DNA from: Streptomyces marianii
Lineage (GTDB): Bacteria; Actinomycetota; Actinomycetes; Streptomycetales; Streptomycetaceae
Reading direction: 5' to 3'
NCBI RefSeq assembly: GCF_005795905.1
Contig: NZ_VAWE01000001.1
Location: 4,076,001 to 4,140,000 of the forward strand
Length of the DNA: 64,000 bases
Below, piece after piece: positions 43,249-51,764 of this stretch (the stretch's first letter is position 1; every line of letters starts with the position of its first letter). The position numbers were made by a program, and so were the translations under genes. The notes below the pieces were generated by a model that was not told where the DNA came from, did no database searches, and saw nothing but the letters and a program-made list of their open reading frames with translations.

Positions 43249-44445
43249 TCACCCGACGAGGGTACGGGTGGCCTGCTCCTCGGGTGTAGTGCGCTGCTCG
43301 GGGATCCGTACCGCCCGCCGCAGGACCCGGTCCCTGGCGCCGGCCGCCCAGCCGCCGAGTCGGCACAGGAAGGAGGTGGGCAGGAAGACGGCGTCGGCGG
43401 CGATCATCGCGAGGGAGAAGAAGGGCAGTCCGAGGAGGAGGGCGATGCCGGCGTGCTCCAGCATCATCGCCACCAGCAGGACGTTCTTGACCTTGCGGTT
43501 GAACAGCGTGAAGGGGAACGCGACCTGCACGATCACCGTGCCGTAGGTCAGCACCATCACCATCAGCCCGCTGTTGGCGAGGATGTCGGAGAGCGCGGGC
43601 CAGGGCGTGAAGTAGTCGAGTTTGAGCGGGTAGTACAGCGCGCTGCCGTCCTGCCACCGGGAGCCCTGGATCTTGTACCAGCCGGCCGTGGCGTAGATCA
43701 GGCAGACCTCCGCCATGATCACCACGAGGGCGCCGTTGTGGGCGAGGTTGGCGAGGACGTCGAGAAGGGTGCGGAGCTCGCTGCGCGGCGCTCGGCGGTT
43801 CACCGCCCACCACACGCCCTGGCAGCCCCACAGCCCCCAGAGCAGGAGGGTAAGCCACCACTCCCCGCCGGTCCGCTCCGTCAGCGACCCGACGAGGAGC
43901 AGCAGACCGAGCACCACCCAGAGCACCGGCCCCCAGCGGTCCGGCGCCCGGTCCGCGGTGTCCGTCGTGCGTCGCGCCCGCCGGGCGTCCAGGGACCAGA
44001 CCTGGCCGCAGCGGGTGAACACGAGATAGACCGCGATCAGATGGATCACGTTGTCGCCGCCGTCGCCCATGAAGATGGACCGGTTCTGCAGCGACAGCAC
44101 GCCGACCATGAAGACCACCGACATGGCGCGGGTGCGCCAGCCGAGCAGCAGCAGCGCGGCGGACAGCACGGCGACGGCGTACACGATCTCGAACCAGACG
44201 GCGCTGTCCGACCACATGAGCGCGGTGAACGCGTGGTTCTCGGCGATCAGCTGCTGGGCCATGTCCCAGCCCCAGGGGCCGTCCGGGCCGTACAGCTCGC
44301 GGCGGTGCGGGAACTCGCGCAGCAGGAACAGCAGCCAGGTCAGGGAGAAGCCGATCCGGACGATCGCACTCTGGTACGGGCCGAGGGCCGTCGACGTCAC
44401 CCGCTGGACGGCGGCGGCGAGCCGGCGGTCGAGTGGCTGGGTCAC
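43249..44445 (-). CDS. HTTM-domain membrane protein (gamma-carboxylase-like)
   Basis: A 398-residue polytopic protein from GTG 44445, overlapping the DUF5819 stop as GTGA. The HTTM/VKGC-like features are YQSAIVRIGFSLTWLLFLLR, GDGGDNVIHLIAVYLVFTR, and the loop with YKIQGSRWQDGSALYYPL. HTTM proteins share the membrane fold of vitamin K-dependent gamma-glutamyl carboxylase but bacterial substrates are unknown. It is encoded between the DUF5819 protein and the former SpoU methyltransferase in one coupled operon. Confidence 0.92.
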   Translation of the reverse strand: MTQPLDRRLAAAVQRVTSTALGPYQSAIVRIGFSLTWLLFLLREFPHRRELYGPDGPWGWDMAQQLIAENHAFTALMWSDSAVWFEIVYAVAVLSAALLLLGWRTRAMSVVFMVGVLSLQNRSIFMGDGGDNVIHLIAVYLVFTRCGQVWSLDARRARRTTDTADRAPDRWGPVLWVVLGLLLLVGSLTERTGGEWWLTLLLWGLWGCQGVWWAVNRRAPRSELRTLLDVLANLAHNGALVVIMAEVCLIYATAGWYKIQGSRWQDGSALYYPLKLDYFTPWPALSDILANSGLMVMVLTYGTVIVQVAFPFTLFNRKVKNVLLVAMMLEHAGIALLLGLPFFSLAMIAADAVFLPTSFLCRLGGWAAGARDRVLRRAVRIPEQRTTPEEQATRTLVG

Positions 44446-45332
44446 CGGCCCGTCTCCTCGTCGTTCGCGCCGTTGCGCACGTCGAGGGGCAGATCTGCGG
44501 AGGTCACGGTCCACCAGGGGAGCATCCGGTAGTACGGGCGGGTGTCGATCTTCTCGCGGCTCCACAGCGGCGCCTTGACCGAGCGGGTGGCGGAACGGAG
44601 CTGGATACGCTCGACGCGTCCGCCCAGGTCGTGGTCGTCCAGGCGCGTCATCACGATGCGGCGGACGTAGCGCTCGGAGAGCTGGCCGCGCAGGCCGTTG
44701 GGCTTGTTGTCGTCCGTGTGGGAGTTGCCGTAGAAGTCCCAGCCCCTGCGCAGTTCGTTCTGGTGCACATGGCTGGGCAGGAGGTTGCCCCGGATCGCCT
44801 CGCCGTCCTCGGCCGAGAGGTCGATCCAGTCGCTCGTCCGGCGGCTGCCGTCACGTCCGGCGACCTCGGCGCGCACCTGGACCGCGATGTTCTGCTGGAG
44901 CGGGTTGGGCGCGAAGAGCTTCCAGTTCTGCTCGAACTCGGGGTAGATCCACTCGTCGACCCCCTTGCCGTACCGCTTGGTCAGCGTGTTCGACGGCGCG
45001 ACGTGCAGGAACACCATGGCCAGGTGGACGCCCGCGAGGACGGCGACGAGCCCGAGGGCGACCGCGGCCACGACCTGGTAGGGGAGGGAGAGGGCCGCGA
45101 TACCGCCGGACGGGCGCTGCCGGAGCGGTGCCTCGCCCGGGACGCCGGCTCCGGTCGCGTCGTCCGCGGGGCCGGCGGGCGCGGGCGCTCCCGGGTCGCC
45201 GGTCGCACCGTCACCGGTCGTCGCGCCGCGCCGGTCCGGACCGCCTGAGCTGCCCGAATCGCGTATCGCGCCCGGCACGACGGGCGGAACCGCTCCGGCG
45301 CCCGCGGCACCGTCGCCGTCGTACGAGTCCAT
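44442..45332 (-). CDS. DUF5819 family membrane protein
   Basis: A 296-residue protein from ATG 45332 with GGGGCGGG upstream. A ~75-residue Gly/Ala/Asp/Pro-rich cytoplasmic tail precedes one membrane helix (LPYQVVAAVALGLVAVLAGV). An extracellular domain follows with YPEFEQNWKLFAPNPLQQN, typical of DUF5819. DUF5819 genes sit beside HTTM genes in many actinobacteria, and the GTGA overlap here implies equimolar expression, so the two are probably partners in a membrane complex. Divergent from paaA. Confidence 0.9.
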   Translation of the reverse strand: MDSYDGDGAAGAGAVPPVVPGAIRDSGSSGGPDRRGATTGDGATGDPGAPAPAGPADDATGAGVPGEAPLRQRPSGGIAALSLPYQVVAAVALGLVAVLAGVHLAMVFLHVAPSNTLTKRYGKGVDEWIYPEFEQNWKLFAPNPLQQNIAVQVRAEVAGRDGSRRTSDWIDLSAEDGEAIRGNLLPSHVHQNELRRGWDFYGNSHTDDNKPNGLRGQLSERYVRRIVMTRLDDHDLGGRVERIQLRSATRSVKAPLWSREKIDTRPYYRMLPWWTVTSADLPLDVRNGANDEETGR

Positions 45333-45415
45333 CCCGCCCCGATCCCCTTGGTCCACCGCGGCTATCCACAGGGTTGACACCTTACGGGCCGCCGACTCAC
45401 CATTGAAGTCATTCA

Positions 45416-45429
45416 ACCGAACGATCGGT
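45416..45429. promoter_or_regulatory. TetR operator candidate upstream of paaA
   Basis: ACCGAACGATCGGT ends 14 bases before the paaA ATG, just upstream of its AGGGGG ribosome site, so binding would block paaABCDE transcription. TTGAA-GTCA-TTCAA (45403-45416) directly abuts it and TTGACA (45374-45379) is a possible -35. Confidence 0.75.
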
Positions 45430-45443
45430 CGGTAGGGGGTCCG

Positions 45444-46478
45444 ATGACGGCAGTGACAGCAGGGACGGCTGCGGCTTCGACGCACCAGGCGCGGTTCGAC
45501 GCTGCCATGGCGGCCGACGAGCGCATCGAGCCCCGCGACTGGATGCCCGACGACTACCGCGCCTCGCTGGTCCGCCAGATGGCACAGCACGCGCACTCGG
45601 AGATCATCGGCATGCAGCCCGAGGCGAACTGGATCACGCGCGCGCCCTCGCTGCGCCGCAAGGCCATTCTCATGGCCAAGGTCCAGGACGAGGCCGGCCA
45701 CGGCCTGTACCTCTACAGCGCCACGGAGACGCTCGGCGTGGGCCGGGACGAGCTGCTCGACAAGCTCCACTCGGGCCGCCAGAAATACTCCTCGATCTTC
45801 AACTACCCGACGCTGACCTGGGCCGACGTCGGCGCGATCGGCTGGCTGGTCGACGGCGCCGCCATCACCAACCAGGTTCCGCTCTGCCGCTGCTCCTACG
45901 GTCCGTACGCCCGCGCGATGGTCCGGATCTGCAAGGAGGAGTCCTTCCACCAGCGCCAGGGGTACGAGCTGCTGCTGGCCCTCTCCCAGGGCACGCCCGC
46001 CCAGCACGAGATGGCCCAGGACGCGGTGGACCGCTGGTGGTGGCCGTCGCTGATGATGTTCGGCCCCCCGGACGACGCGTCGGCACACTCCGCACAGTCC
46101 ATGGCATGGAAGATCAAGCGGCACTCCAACGACGAGCTGCGCCAGCGGTTCGTGGACATCTGCGTGCCGCAGGCGGAGGCCCTGGGCCTGACCCTGCCGG
46201 ACCCGGACCTGCGCTGGAACGAGGAGCGTGGTCACCACGACTTCGGCGCCATCGACTGGGACGAGTTCTGGCAGGTCCTCAAGGGCAACGGACCGTGCAA
46301 CGAGCAGCGGATCACACAGCGCCGCAAGGCCCACGAGGACGGCGCCTGGGTGCGCGAGGCAGCCGCGGCCCATGCCGCCAAGCGCGCCTCCGGCCGCCCC
46401 GGGGCGCCGCACGAGTCAACAGCGTCGGACGGGTCGGGCAGGGAGTCCGACGAGGCACAGGTGGAGGCGACGGCATGA
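45444..46478 (+). CDS. paaA: 1,2-phenylacetyl-CoA epoxidase subunit A
   Basis: A 344-residue ferritin-like di-iron oxygenase subunit. Iron-ligand regions are [14 protein letters not shown] and [38 protein letters not shown] is the family N-terminus. It epoxidises the ring of phenylacetyl-CoA using O2 with electrons from PaaE. A ~40-residue disordered C-terminus follows. First gene of paaABCDE; its stop overlaps paaB (ATGA). Confidence 0.96.
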   Translation: MTAVTAGTAAASTHQARFDAAMAADERIEPRDWMPDDYRASLVRQMAQHAHSEIIGMQPEANWITRAPSLRRKAILMAKVQDEAGHGLYLYSATETLGVGRDELLDKLHSGRQKYSSIFNYPTLTWADVGAIGWLVDGAAITNQVPLCRCSYGPYARAMVRICKEESFHQRQGYELLLALSQGTPAQHEMAQDAVDRWWWPSLMMFGPPDDASAHSAQSMAWKIKRHSNDELRQRFVDICVPQAEALGLTLPDPDLRWNEERGHHDFGAIDWDEFWQVLKGNGPCNEQRITQRRKAHEDGAWVREAAAAHAAKRASGRPGAPHESTASDGSGRESDEAQVEATA

Positions 46479-46765
46479 GCAACTCGACGGACTGGCCGCT
46501 GTGGGAGGTATTCGTGCGCTCGCGCCGCGGCCTGTCCCACACCCACGCGGGCAGCCTGCACGCGCCCGACGCCGAGATGGCCCTGCGCAACGCCCGTGAC
46601 CTCTACACCCGGCGCAACGAAGGCGTGTCGATCTGGGTGGTTCCCTCCACGGCGATCACCGCCTCCTCGCCCGACGAGAAGGACCCCTTCTTCGAACCCT
46701 CCGCCGACAAGCCCTACCGCCACCCGACCTTCTACGAGATCCCGGAAGGGGTGAAGCACCTGTGA
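46475..46765 (+). CDS. paaB: 1,2-phenylacetyl-CoA epoxidase subunit B
   Basis: A 96-residue protein: [39 protein letters not shown] and [14 protein letters not shown] are all PaaB hallmarks. It bridges PaaAC heterodimers in the epoxidase complex and has no catalytic centre. Overlaps paaA and paaC by four bases each. Confidence 0.96.
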   Translation: MSNSTDWPLWEVFVRSRRGLSHTHAGSLHAPDAEMALRNARDLYTRRNEGVSIWVVPSTAITASSPDEKDPFFEPSADKPYRHPTFYEIPEGVKHL

Positions 46766-47463
46766 CCGCCGCACTCGCCCTGGGCGACGACGCACTGGTG
46801 CTCTCGCACCGGCTGGGGGAGTGGGCCGGTCACGCCCCGGTCCTGGAGGAAGAGGTCGCCCTGGCCAACATCGCGCTGGACCTGCTGGGGCAGGCCCGGA
46901 CGCTGCTCTCGCTCGTCGGCGACGAGGACGAGCTGGCCTATCTGCGCGAGGAGCGAGCCTTCCGGAACCTCCAGCTCGTGGAGCAGCCGAACGGCGACTT
47001 CGCACACACCATCGCCCGCCAGCTCTACTTCTCCACCTACCAGCGGCTGCTGTACGGGCAGCTGGCGGCGGGGGACAGCGAGTTCTCCGGGCTCGCCGCC
47101 AAGGCAGTCAAGGAGGTCGCCTACCACCAGGACCACGCAGAGCAGTGGACGCTGCGCCTGGGCGACGGCACCGCCGAGAGCCATGAGCGGATGCAGCGCG
47201 CCTGCGATGCCCTGTGGCGGTTCACCGGCGAGATGTTCCAGCCCGTCGAGGGCCTGGACGTGGACCGGGATGCGCTGCGGTCGGCCTGGCTGGAGTCGGT
47301 CACGACCGTGCTCAAGCGGGCCACCCTGACCGTGCCCGACACCGCGGACACCGGTGCCTGGTCGGCCGGCGCGGGGCGCCAGGGGCTGCACACGGAGCCG
47401 TTCGGACGGATGCTGGCCGAGATGCAGCATCTGCACCGGAGTCACCCGGGGGCGTCATGGTGA
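46762..47463 (+). CDS. paaC: 1,2-phenylacetyl-CoA epoxidase subunit C
   Basis: A 233-residue structural ferritin-like subunit from GTG 46762. Features are LGDDALVLSHRLGEWAGHAP, EVALANIALDLLGQAR and EVAYHQDHAEQWTLRLGDGT. It pairs with PaaA but does not hold the active di-iron site. Translationally coupled to paaB and paaD. Confidence 0.95.
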   Translation: MTAALALGDDALVLSHRLGEWAGHAPVLEEEVALANIALDLLGQARTLLSLVGDEDELAYLREERAFRNLQLVEQPNGDFAHTIARQLYFSTYQRLLYGQLAAGDSEFSGLAAKAVKEVAYHQDHAEQWTLRLGDGTAESHERMQRACDALWRFTGEMFQPVEGLDVDRDALRSAWLESVTTVLKRATLTVPDTADTGAWSAGAGRQGLHTEPFGRMLAEMQHLHRSHPGASW

Positions 47464-47957
47464 CCGGGACCGACACCGCTCTCGAGGCGGAGCTGCGCCG
47501 GCTGGCCGGCTCCGTGCCCGACCCCGAGCTGCCGGTGCTGACCTTGGCGGAGCTCGGGGTCCTGCGCGGGGTGCAGATACTCGGCCCCGGTAGCGTCGAG
47601 GTCGAGCTCACCCCCACCTACACAGGCTGCCCCGCCGTCGAGGCGATGGCTGCCGACATCGAACGGGTGCTGCACGAGCACGGCGTGGCCGAGGTGTCGG
47701 TCGTCAGGGTGCTCTCCCCCGCCTGGTCGACGGACGACATCAGCGCGGACGGCAGGCGCAAGTTGGCGGAGTTCGGGATAGCACCGCCGCGGCCGACCGC
47801 CGTGGACGGTCCCGTTCCGCTCACGCTCACGGTGCGCTGTCCGCACTGCGGTTCCACGGACACGGAACTGCTGAGCCGCTTCTCCTCCACCGCGTGCAAG
47901 GCACTGCGCCGCTGTGTCAGCTGCCGCGAACCGTTCGACCACTTCAAGGAGTTGTAG
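47457..47957 (+). CDS. paaD: Phenylacetyl-CoA epoxidase subunit/maturation factor PaaD
   Basis: A 166-residue protein from ATG 47457 (GTG 47460 also possible). The DUF59/MIP18 domain has VPDPELPVLTLAELGVLRG and TPTYTGCPA with the conserved Cys. A C-terminal zinc-ribbon-like tail has CPHCGS and CVSC. PaaD is thought to help assemble iron centres of the epoxidase. Overlaps paaC by seven bases. Confidence 0.95.
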   Translation: MVTGTDTALEAELRRLAGSVPDPELPVLTLAELGVLRGVQILGPGSVEVELTPTYTGCPAVEAMAADIERVLHEHGVAEVSVVRVLSPAWSTDDISADGRRKLAEFGIAPPRPTAVDGPVPLTLTVRCPHCGSTDTELLSRFSSTACKALRRCVSCREPFDHFKEL

Positions 47958-49010
47958 ATGTTCCATCCGCTCCGGGTCAGCGAGGTCGAGCGGCTCACGG
48001 ACGATTCCGTGGCCGTCACCCTCACGGTGCCCGCCGAGCTCCGTGAGGCCTTCCGCCACACACCGGGCCAGCACATCGCCGTGCGCCGCACGGGAGTGAA
48101 CGGCGAAGAGATCCGCCGTACGTACTCGATCTGCTCGCCGGCCGCCGCTGCCGGGGAGGAGGCCGTGCTGCGCGTGGGCATCAGGCTGGTCGACGGCGGC
48201 GAGTTCTCGTCCTACGCCCTCAAGGAGCTCTCGGCCGGCGACACGCTCGAGGTCATGCAGCCGATGGGCCGGTTCGTCCTGGAGCCGCGCGCCGGCCACT
48301 TCGCGGCGATCGTCGGCGGCAGCGGAATCACCCCTGTCCTCTCGATCGCCGCTACGCTGCTGGAGAGGGAGCCGGAGGCCAGGTTCTGTCTGGTCCGCAG
48401 CGACCGTACGGCGGCCTCGACGATGTTCCTGGACGAGGTGGCCGACCTCAAGGACCGCTATCCGGACCGCTTTCAGCTGGTGACGGCACTTTCCCGGGAG
48501 GAGCAGCAGACGGGGCTGCCCTCTGGTCGGCTCGACCGGGAGCGGCTGACGGTTCTGCTGCCGGCTCTGCTTGATGTGCCGGAGGTGGACGGCTGGTTCC
48601 TGTGCGGACCGTACGGGCTGGTCCAGGGCGCCGAGCAGGCGCTGCGCGGGCTGGGCGTCCAGCGGAGCCGGATCCACGAAGAGATCTTCCATGTGGACGA
48701 CGTGCCCGCCCCCGCCCCGGTCGCGGCGCCCGAGCACAGCAGGCTGACGGCCACGCTGGACGGACGCTCCGGTTCCTGGCCCGTGGAGGAGGGCGAGTCG
48801 CTGCTGGAGACGGTGCTGCGCGCCCGCTCCGACGCCCCCTACGCCTGCAAGGGCGGAGTGTGCGGGACATGCCGGGCGTTCGTGGTGTCGGGCGAGGTCA
48901 GGATGGACCGGAACTTCGCCCTCGAGCCGGACGAGACGGAAGCCGGCTATGTACTGGCCTGCCAGTCGCATCCGGTGACCTCGGACGTGGAACTGGACTT
49001 CGACCGCTGA
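47958..49010 (+). CDS. paaE: Phenylacetyl-CoA epoxidase reductase PaaE
   Basis: A 350-residue NADPH-dependent reductase. The FAD domain has RTYSICSPA, the NAD(P) domain VGGSGITPVLSIA, and the C-terminal plant-type [2Fe-2S] domain has CKGGVCGTC with the last Cys in ACQSHP. It passes electrons to PaaA. It starts directly after the paaD stop. Confidence 0.96.
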   Translation: MFHPLRVSEVERLTDDSVAVTLTVPAELREAFRHTPGQHIAVRRTGVNGEEIRRTYSICSPAAAAGEEAVLRVGIRLVDGGEFSSYALKELSAGDTLEVMQPMGRFVLEPRAGHFAAIVGGSGITPVLSIAATLLEREPEARFCLVRSDRTAASTMFLDEVADLKDRYPDRFQLVTALSREEQQTGLPSGRLDRERLTVLLPALLDVPEVDGWFLCGPYGLVQGAEQALRGLGVQRSRIHEEIFHVDDVPAPAPVAAPEHSRLTATLDGRSGSWPVEEGESLLETVLRARSDAPYACKGGVCGTCRAFVVSGEVRMDRNFALEPDETEAGYVLACQSHPVTSDVELDFDR

Positions 49011-49046
49011 CGGCACCATTCCCTTCCCCGGAAACCTGGCCTATCT

Positions 49047-49059
49047 TGACGGACCGTCA
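49047..49059. promoter_or_regulatory. TetR-type palindrome upstream of acyl-CoA dehydrogenase
   Basis: TGACGG-A-CCGTCA is a perfect 13-base palindrome about 30 bases before the GTG start and differs from the paa-type sites. It suggests a separate TetR-family regulator for this gene. Confidence 0.55.
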
Positions 49060-49088
49060 GTTAGCCGGTGCACGGGAGGGACTGGGCT

Positions 49089-50246
49089 GTGGACTTCACC
49101 TTCACCGAGGAGCAGCAAGCGGCAGTCGAGGCGGCCAGGGCGGTCTTCTCGGGCGTCGCACCCGACGCGGTACCGAGTCCCGCCCTCACCGCGGGTGCCG
49201 TGGCGGAGGACATCGACCGCGCGCTGTGGACCGGACTGGCCGCGGCGGATCTGCTGAGCCTGGTCCTCGGTCCCGAGCACGGCGGTGCCGGCCTGGACCC
49301 CCTCGCGCTCTGCCTGGTCCTGCGTGAATCGGCGAAAGTGCTGGCGCGGGTGCCGTTGCTGGAGACCGGCGCGGTCGCGGCCGCCGTCGAGCGGTTCGGG
49401 GGCTCCGAGTGCGCGTCGCGGCTGCTTCCACGAGTCGGCCGCGGCGAGCTCGTGCTGACAGCCGGTGCCAGTGGGCGCACCGGTCACGACCCTGCCGAGC
49501 TGGCCGTCACCGCGCACCGCGCCCGCGGCGAGGACTCCTGGCTCATCGACGGGGTACAGAGCGCCGTGCCATGGGCCCAGTGCGCGGACGTCATCGCCGT
49601 GCCCGCGCACGCCGAGGACTGCCGAGCCGTGATCGCCCTGGTCCCCCGGATCCGGGAAGGGGTGTCACTCGCCGGACAGGTCTCCACCAGCGGAGAACTG
49701 TTCGCTGAGGTGCGGCTCGACGGTGTGAGGATCGACGGCGGCGATGTGATCGCTGCCGAGGGCGCCTGGGAGTGGCTGCGCGACCTGCTTACCACCGGCA
49801 CCTGCGCGCTGGCCCTCGGCCTCGGCGAGCGTGTGCTGTCCATGACCAGCGAGTACACGGGGAAGCGCGAGCAGTTCGGTTTCCCCATCGCCACCTTCCA
49901 GGCCGTGGCCGTGCAGGCTGCCGACCGGTACATCGATCTGAGGGCGATGGAGGCGACGCTCCTGCAGGCGGCCTGGCGGCTCGGCGCACCCGCCGGCCGG
50001 AGCACCACATGGGGCGGACCTCTGCCCGTGACCGGTGATGTGGCGGTGGCGAAGATCTGGGCGTCCGAGGGGGTCCGCCGAATCGTGCAGACCGCACAGC
50101 ATCTGCACGGTGGATTCGGCGCCGACACCGACTACGCACTGCACCGGTACCACGCCTGGGCCAAGCAACTGGAGCTGTCCCTCGGGTCCGCCGCGGCTCA
50201 CGAGGAGGCCCTGGGAGACATGCTCGCGGCGCACCCGCTCGGCTGA
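49089..50246 (+). CDS. Acyl-CoA dehydrogenase family protein
   Basis: A 385-residue flavoprotein from GTG 49089 (GGGAGG nine bases upstream). It has the N-terminal helical domain (FTEEQQAAVEAARAVF), middle beta domain, and the C-terminal helical domain with YTGKREQFGFPIATFQAV and AQHLHGGFGADTDY. The usual catalytic Glu position cannot be assigned with confidence; this divergent branch is often seen in CoA-ester catabolism. It follows paaE in the same direction but has its own palindromic operator. Confidence 0.9.
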   Translation: MDFTFTEEQQAAVEAARAVFSGVAPDAVPSPALTAGAVAEDIDRALWTGLAAADLLSLVLGPEHGGAGLDPLALCLVLRESAKVLARVPLLETGAVAAAVERFGGSECASRLLPRVGRGELVLTAGASGRTGHDPAELAVTAHRARGEDSWLIDGVQSAVPWAQCADVIAVPAHAEDCRAVIALVPRIREGVSLAGQVSTSGELFAEVRLDGVRIDGGDVIAAEGAWEWLRDLLTTGTCALALGLGERVLSMTSEYTGKREQFGFPIATFQAVAVQAADRYIDLRAMEATLLQAAWRLGAPAGRSTTWGGPLPVTGDVAVAKIWASEGVRRIVQTAQHLHGGFGADTDYALHRYHAWAKQLELSLGSAAAHEEALGDMLAAHPLG

Positions 50247-50349
50247 CGGTGCGCTGTCCCGTTCGGGGAGACGGGGAGGGACCGGGCCGGGTCGCCGGGC
50301 GAGAGCCTCGTGGCGGAGCAGGCCCGGCAGTCCGCGTCGGGACCGTCAT

Positions 50350-50694
50350 CTAGAGGACGAAGGCCGGGTTGCCGCTGTCCGTGACCATCGGACGGCCGGC
50401 GGAGTCCCAGGCCTGCATCCCGCCGTCGATGTTCACCGCGTCGATGCCCTGCTGCACCAGGTACTGGGTGACCTGGGCGGAGCGGCCGCCCACCCGGCAC
50501 ATCACATAGGCGCGGCGGCCGCCGGCCACGGCCTCGGTGACCTCACCGATGCGGGCCACGAAGTCGCTGATCGGGATGTGCATCGCACCCTCGACATGGC
50601 CGGCCGCCCACTCGTCGTCCTCCCGGACGTCGAGCACCAGACCGCCGGCGGGCACGGAAGCTGCGTCCACCGAGGGCAGCTGGGCGAAGTTCAT
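50350..50694 (-). CDS. Single-domain rhodanese-like protein
   Basis: A 114-residue protein from ATG 50694. The rhodanese fold shows VLDVREDDEWAAGHVEGA and the active-site loop CRVGGRS with the nucleophilic Cys. It transfers sulfane sulfur or is a small persulfide carrier in the cytosol. No fused domain. Convergent with the acyl-CoA dehydrogenase. Confidence 0.92.
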   Translation of the reverse strand: MNFAQLPSVDAASVPAGGLVLDVREDDEWAAGHVEGAMHIPISDFVARIGEVTEAVAGGRRAYVMCRVGGRSAQVTQYLVQQGIDAVNIDGGMQAWDSAGRPMVTDSGNPAFVL

Positions 50695-50782
50695 GGTCGG
50701 GCCTTCTCTCGTACCTGGACTCGTCATGCCTCCCGCCCGCCGTATGTCCCGGCGCGAGCGGGTGGGCAACCTCCCGGAAAAC

Positions 50783-51706
50783 CTACTGCACCAGGGCGGC
50801 CAGCTCGGCCTCTCGCTCCGCGACCTGTGCCAGCAGCTGCTCCGCGATCTCCTCGAGCAGCCGGTCGGGGTCGTCCGGCGCCATCCGCAGCATCGCGCCG
50901 ATCGCGCTCTCCTCCAGGTCCTGGGCGACCGCGGTCAGCAGTTCCTTGCGCCGCGCGAGCCACTCGAGGCGGGCGTAGAGCTCCTCGGCCTCGCCGAGCC
51001 GTGCCTCCTCGGGCGCGGGCCCCGCCTCCCACTCCCTCGTCAGCTCCCGCAGCAGCGCCTCGTCACCGCGCCCGTACGCGGCGTTGACCCGGGTGATGAA
51101 CTCATCCCGGCGCGCCCGCTCCTCGTCCTCCTGGGCGAGGTCGGGGTGGGCCTTGCGGGCGAGCTCACGGTAGAGCCTGCGGGCCTCGTCCGTGGGCCGC
51201 ACCCGCTTGGGAGGCTGCACGGGCCGGTCGGTGAGCATGGCCGCGGCCTCGGCGGACAACCCCTCGGAGTCGATCCAGCTGTGGAAGAGCTCCTCGACGC
51301 CGGGCATCGGCATCACCATCGCCCGCGCTTCCCGGGCCTTGCGCAGATCCTCCGGGTCTCCGCTCCGGGCCGCCCGCGCCTCGGCGATCAGCGCGTCGAG
51401 TTCGTCCAGACGCGAGTACATCGGACCGAGCTTCTGGTGGTGCAGCCGGGAGAAGTTCTCCACCTCGACCCGGAAGGTCTCGACCGCGATCTCGAACTCG
51501 ATCAGGGCCTGCTCCGCAGCGCGTACGGCCTTCTCCAGCCGTGCCTCGGCGCGCTCGGACTCCTCAGTGGCGTCCTCGCGCACGCCGCCGGCGCCGGGTG
51601 GGTCCTGCGCCGCCCGAGCGTTCTTCACGTTCTGATCGTCCACGCGGTGGTCGTCCTGCTCGTCCTCGTTCCGGGTGGCCGGGCCCCCGGGAGCGTCCTG
51701 AGTCAC
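50783..51706 (-). CDS. J-domain-containing protein
   Basis: A 307-residue, highly charged, mostly helical protein from GTG 51706. A central J-like segment (RRLYRELARKAHPDLAQEDE) contains the HPD tripeptide required to stimulate DnaK. Flanking regions are coiled-coil-like (AEARLEKAVRAAEQALIEFE and the Glu-rich C-terminus). It lacks the Gly/Phe and zinc regions of DnaJ, so it is a specialised co-chaperone or structural protein. The start has only a weak ribosome site. Confidence 0.85.
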   Translation of the reverse strand: MTQDAPGGPATRNEDEQDDHRVDDQNVKNARAAQDPPGAGGVREDATEESERAEARLEKAVRAAEQALIEFEIAVETFRVEVENFSRLHHQKLGPMYSRLDELDALIAEARAARSGDPEDLRKAREARAMVMPMPGVEELFHSWIDSEGLSAEAAAMLTDRPVQPPKRVRPTDEARRLYRELARKAHPDLAQEDEERARRDEFITRVNAAYGRGDEALLRELTREWEAGPAPEEARLGEAEELYARLEWLARRKELLTAVAQDLEESAIGAMLRMAPDDPDRLLEEIAEQLLAQVAEREAELAALVQ

Positions 51707-51764
51707 CCGCCCAGCGTATGGCAGAGCGCCGGCCGCTCCGGCGGGCGGACGGACGATGCGCCCA

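Larger units (their letters stand above)
41735..43252 (-). pseudogene. Broken SpoU/TrmH RNA methyltransferase gene, interrupted
   Basis: The gene starts at GTG 43252, overlapping the HTTM stop as GTGA (VSTETLNPFG). A missing base near 43224 shifts the frame; past it the usual SpoU N-terminus reads on (VGVGPHPAPWPDGAPYDPEL, RYRYWTREAIV, HDFHVAVENWG) to 43020. The matching continuation (F-IGSVVRTANATLAKEIHG) resumes only at about 41926, and after VGRRR about a hundred codons are missing before the family C-terminus (STCSINAGAAAAIATHSWIQ), ending at 41737. So three lesions: a frameshift, a roughly 1.1 kb insertion between ENWG and the next codons, and an internal deletion. The insertion carries another TrmH-family gene. 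Confidence 0.85.
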
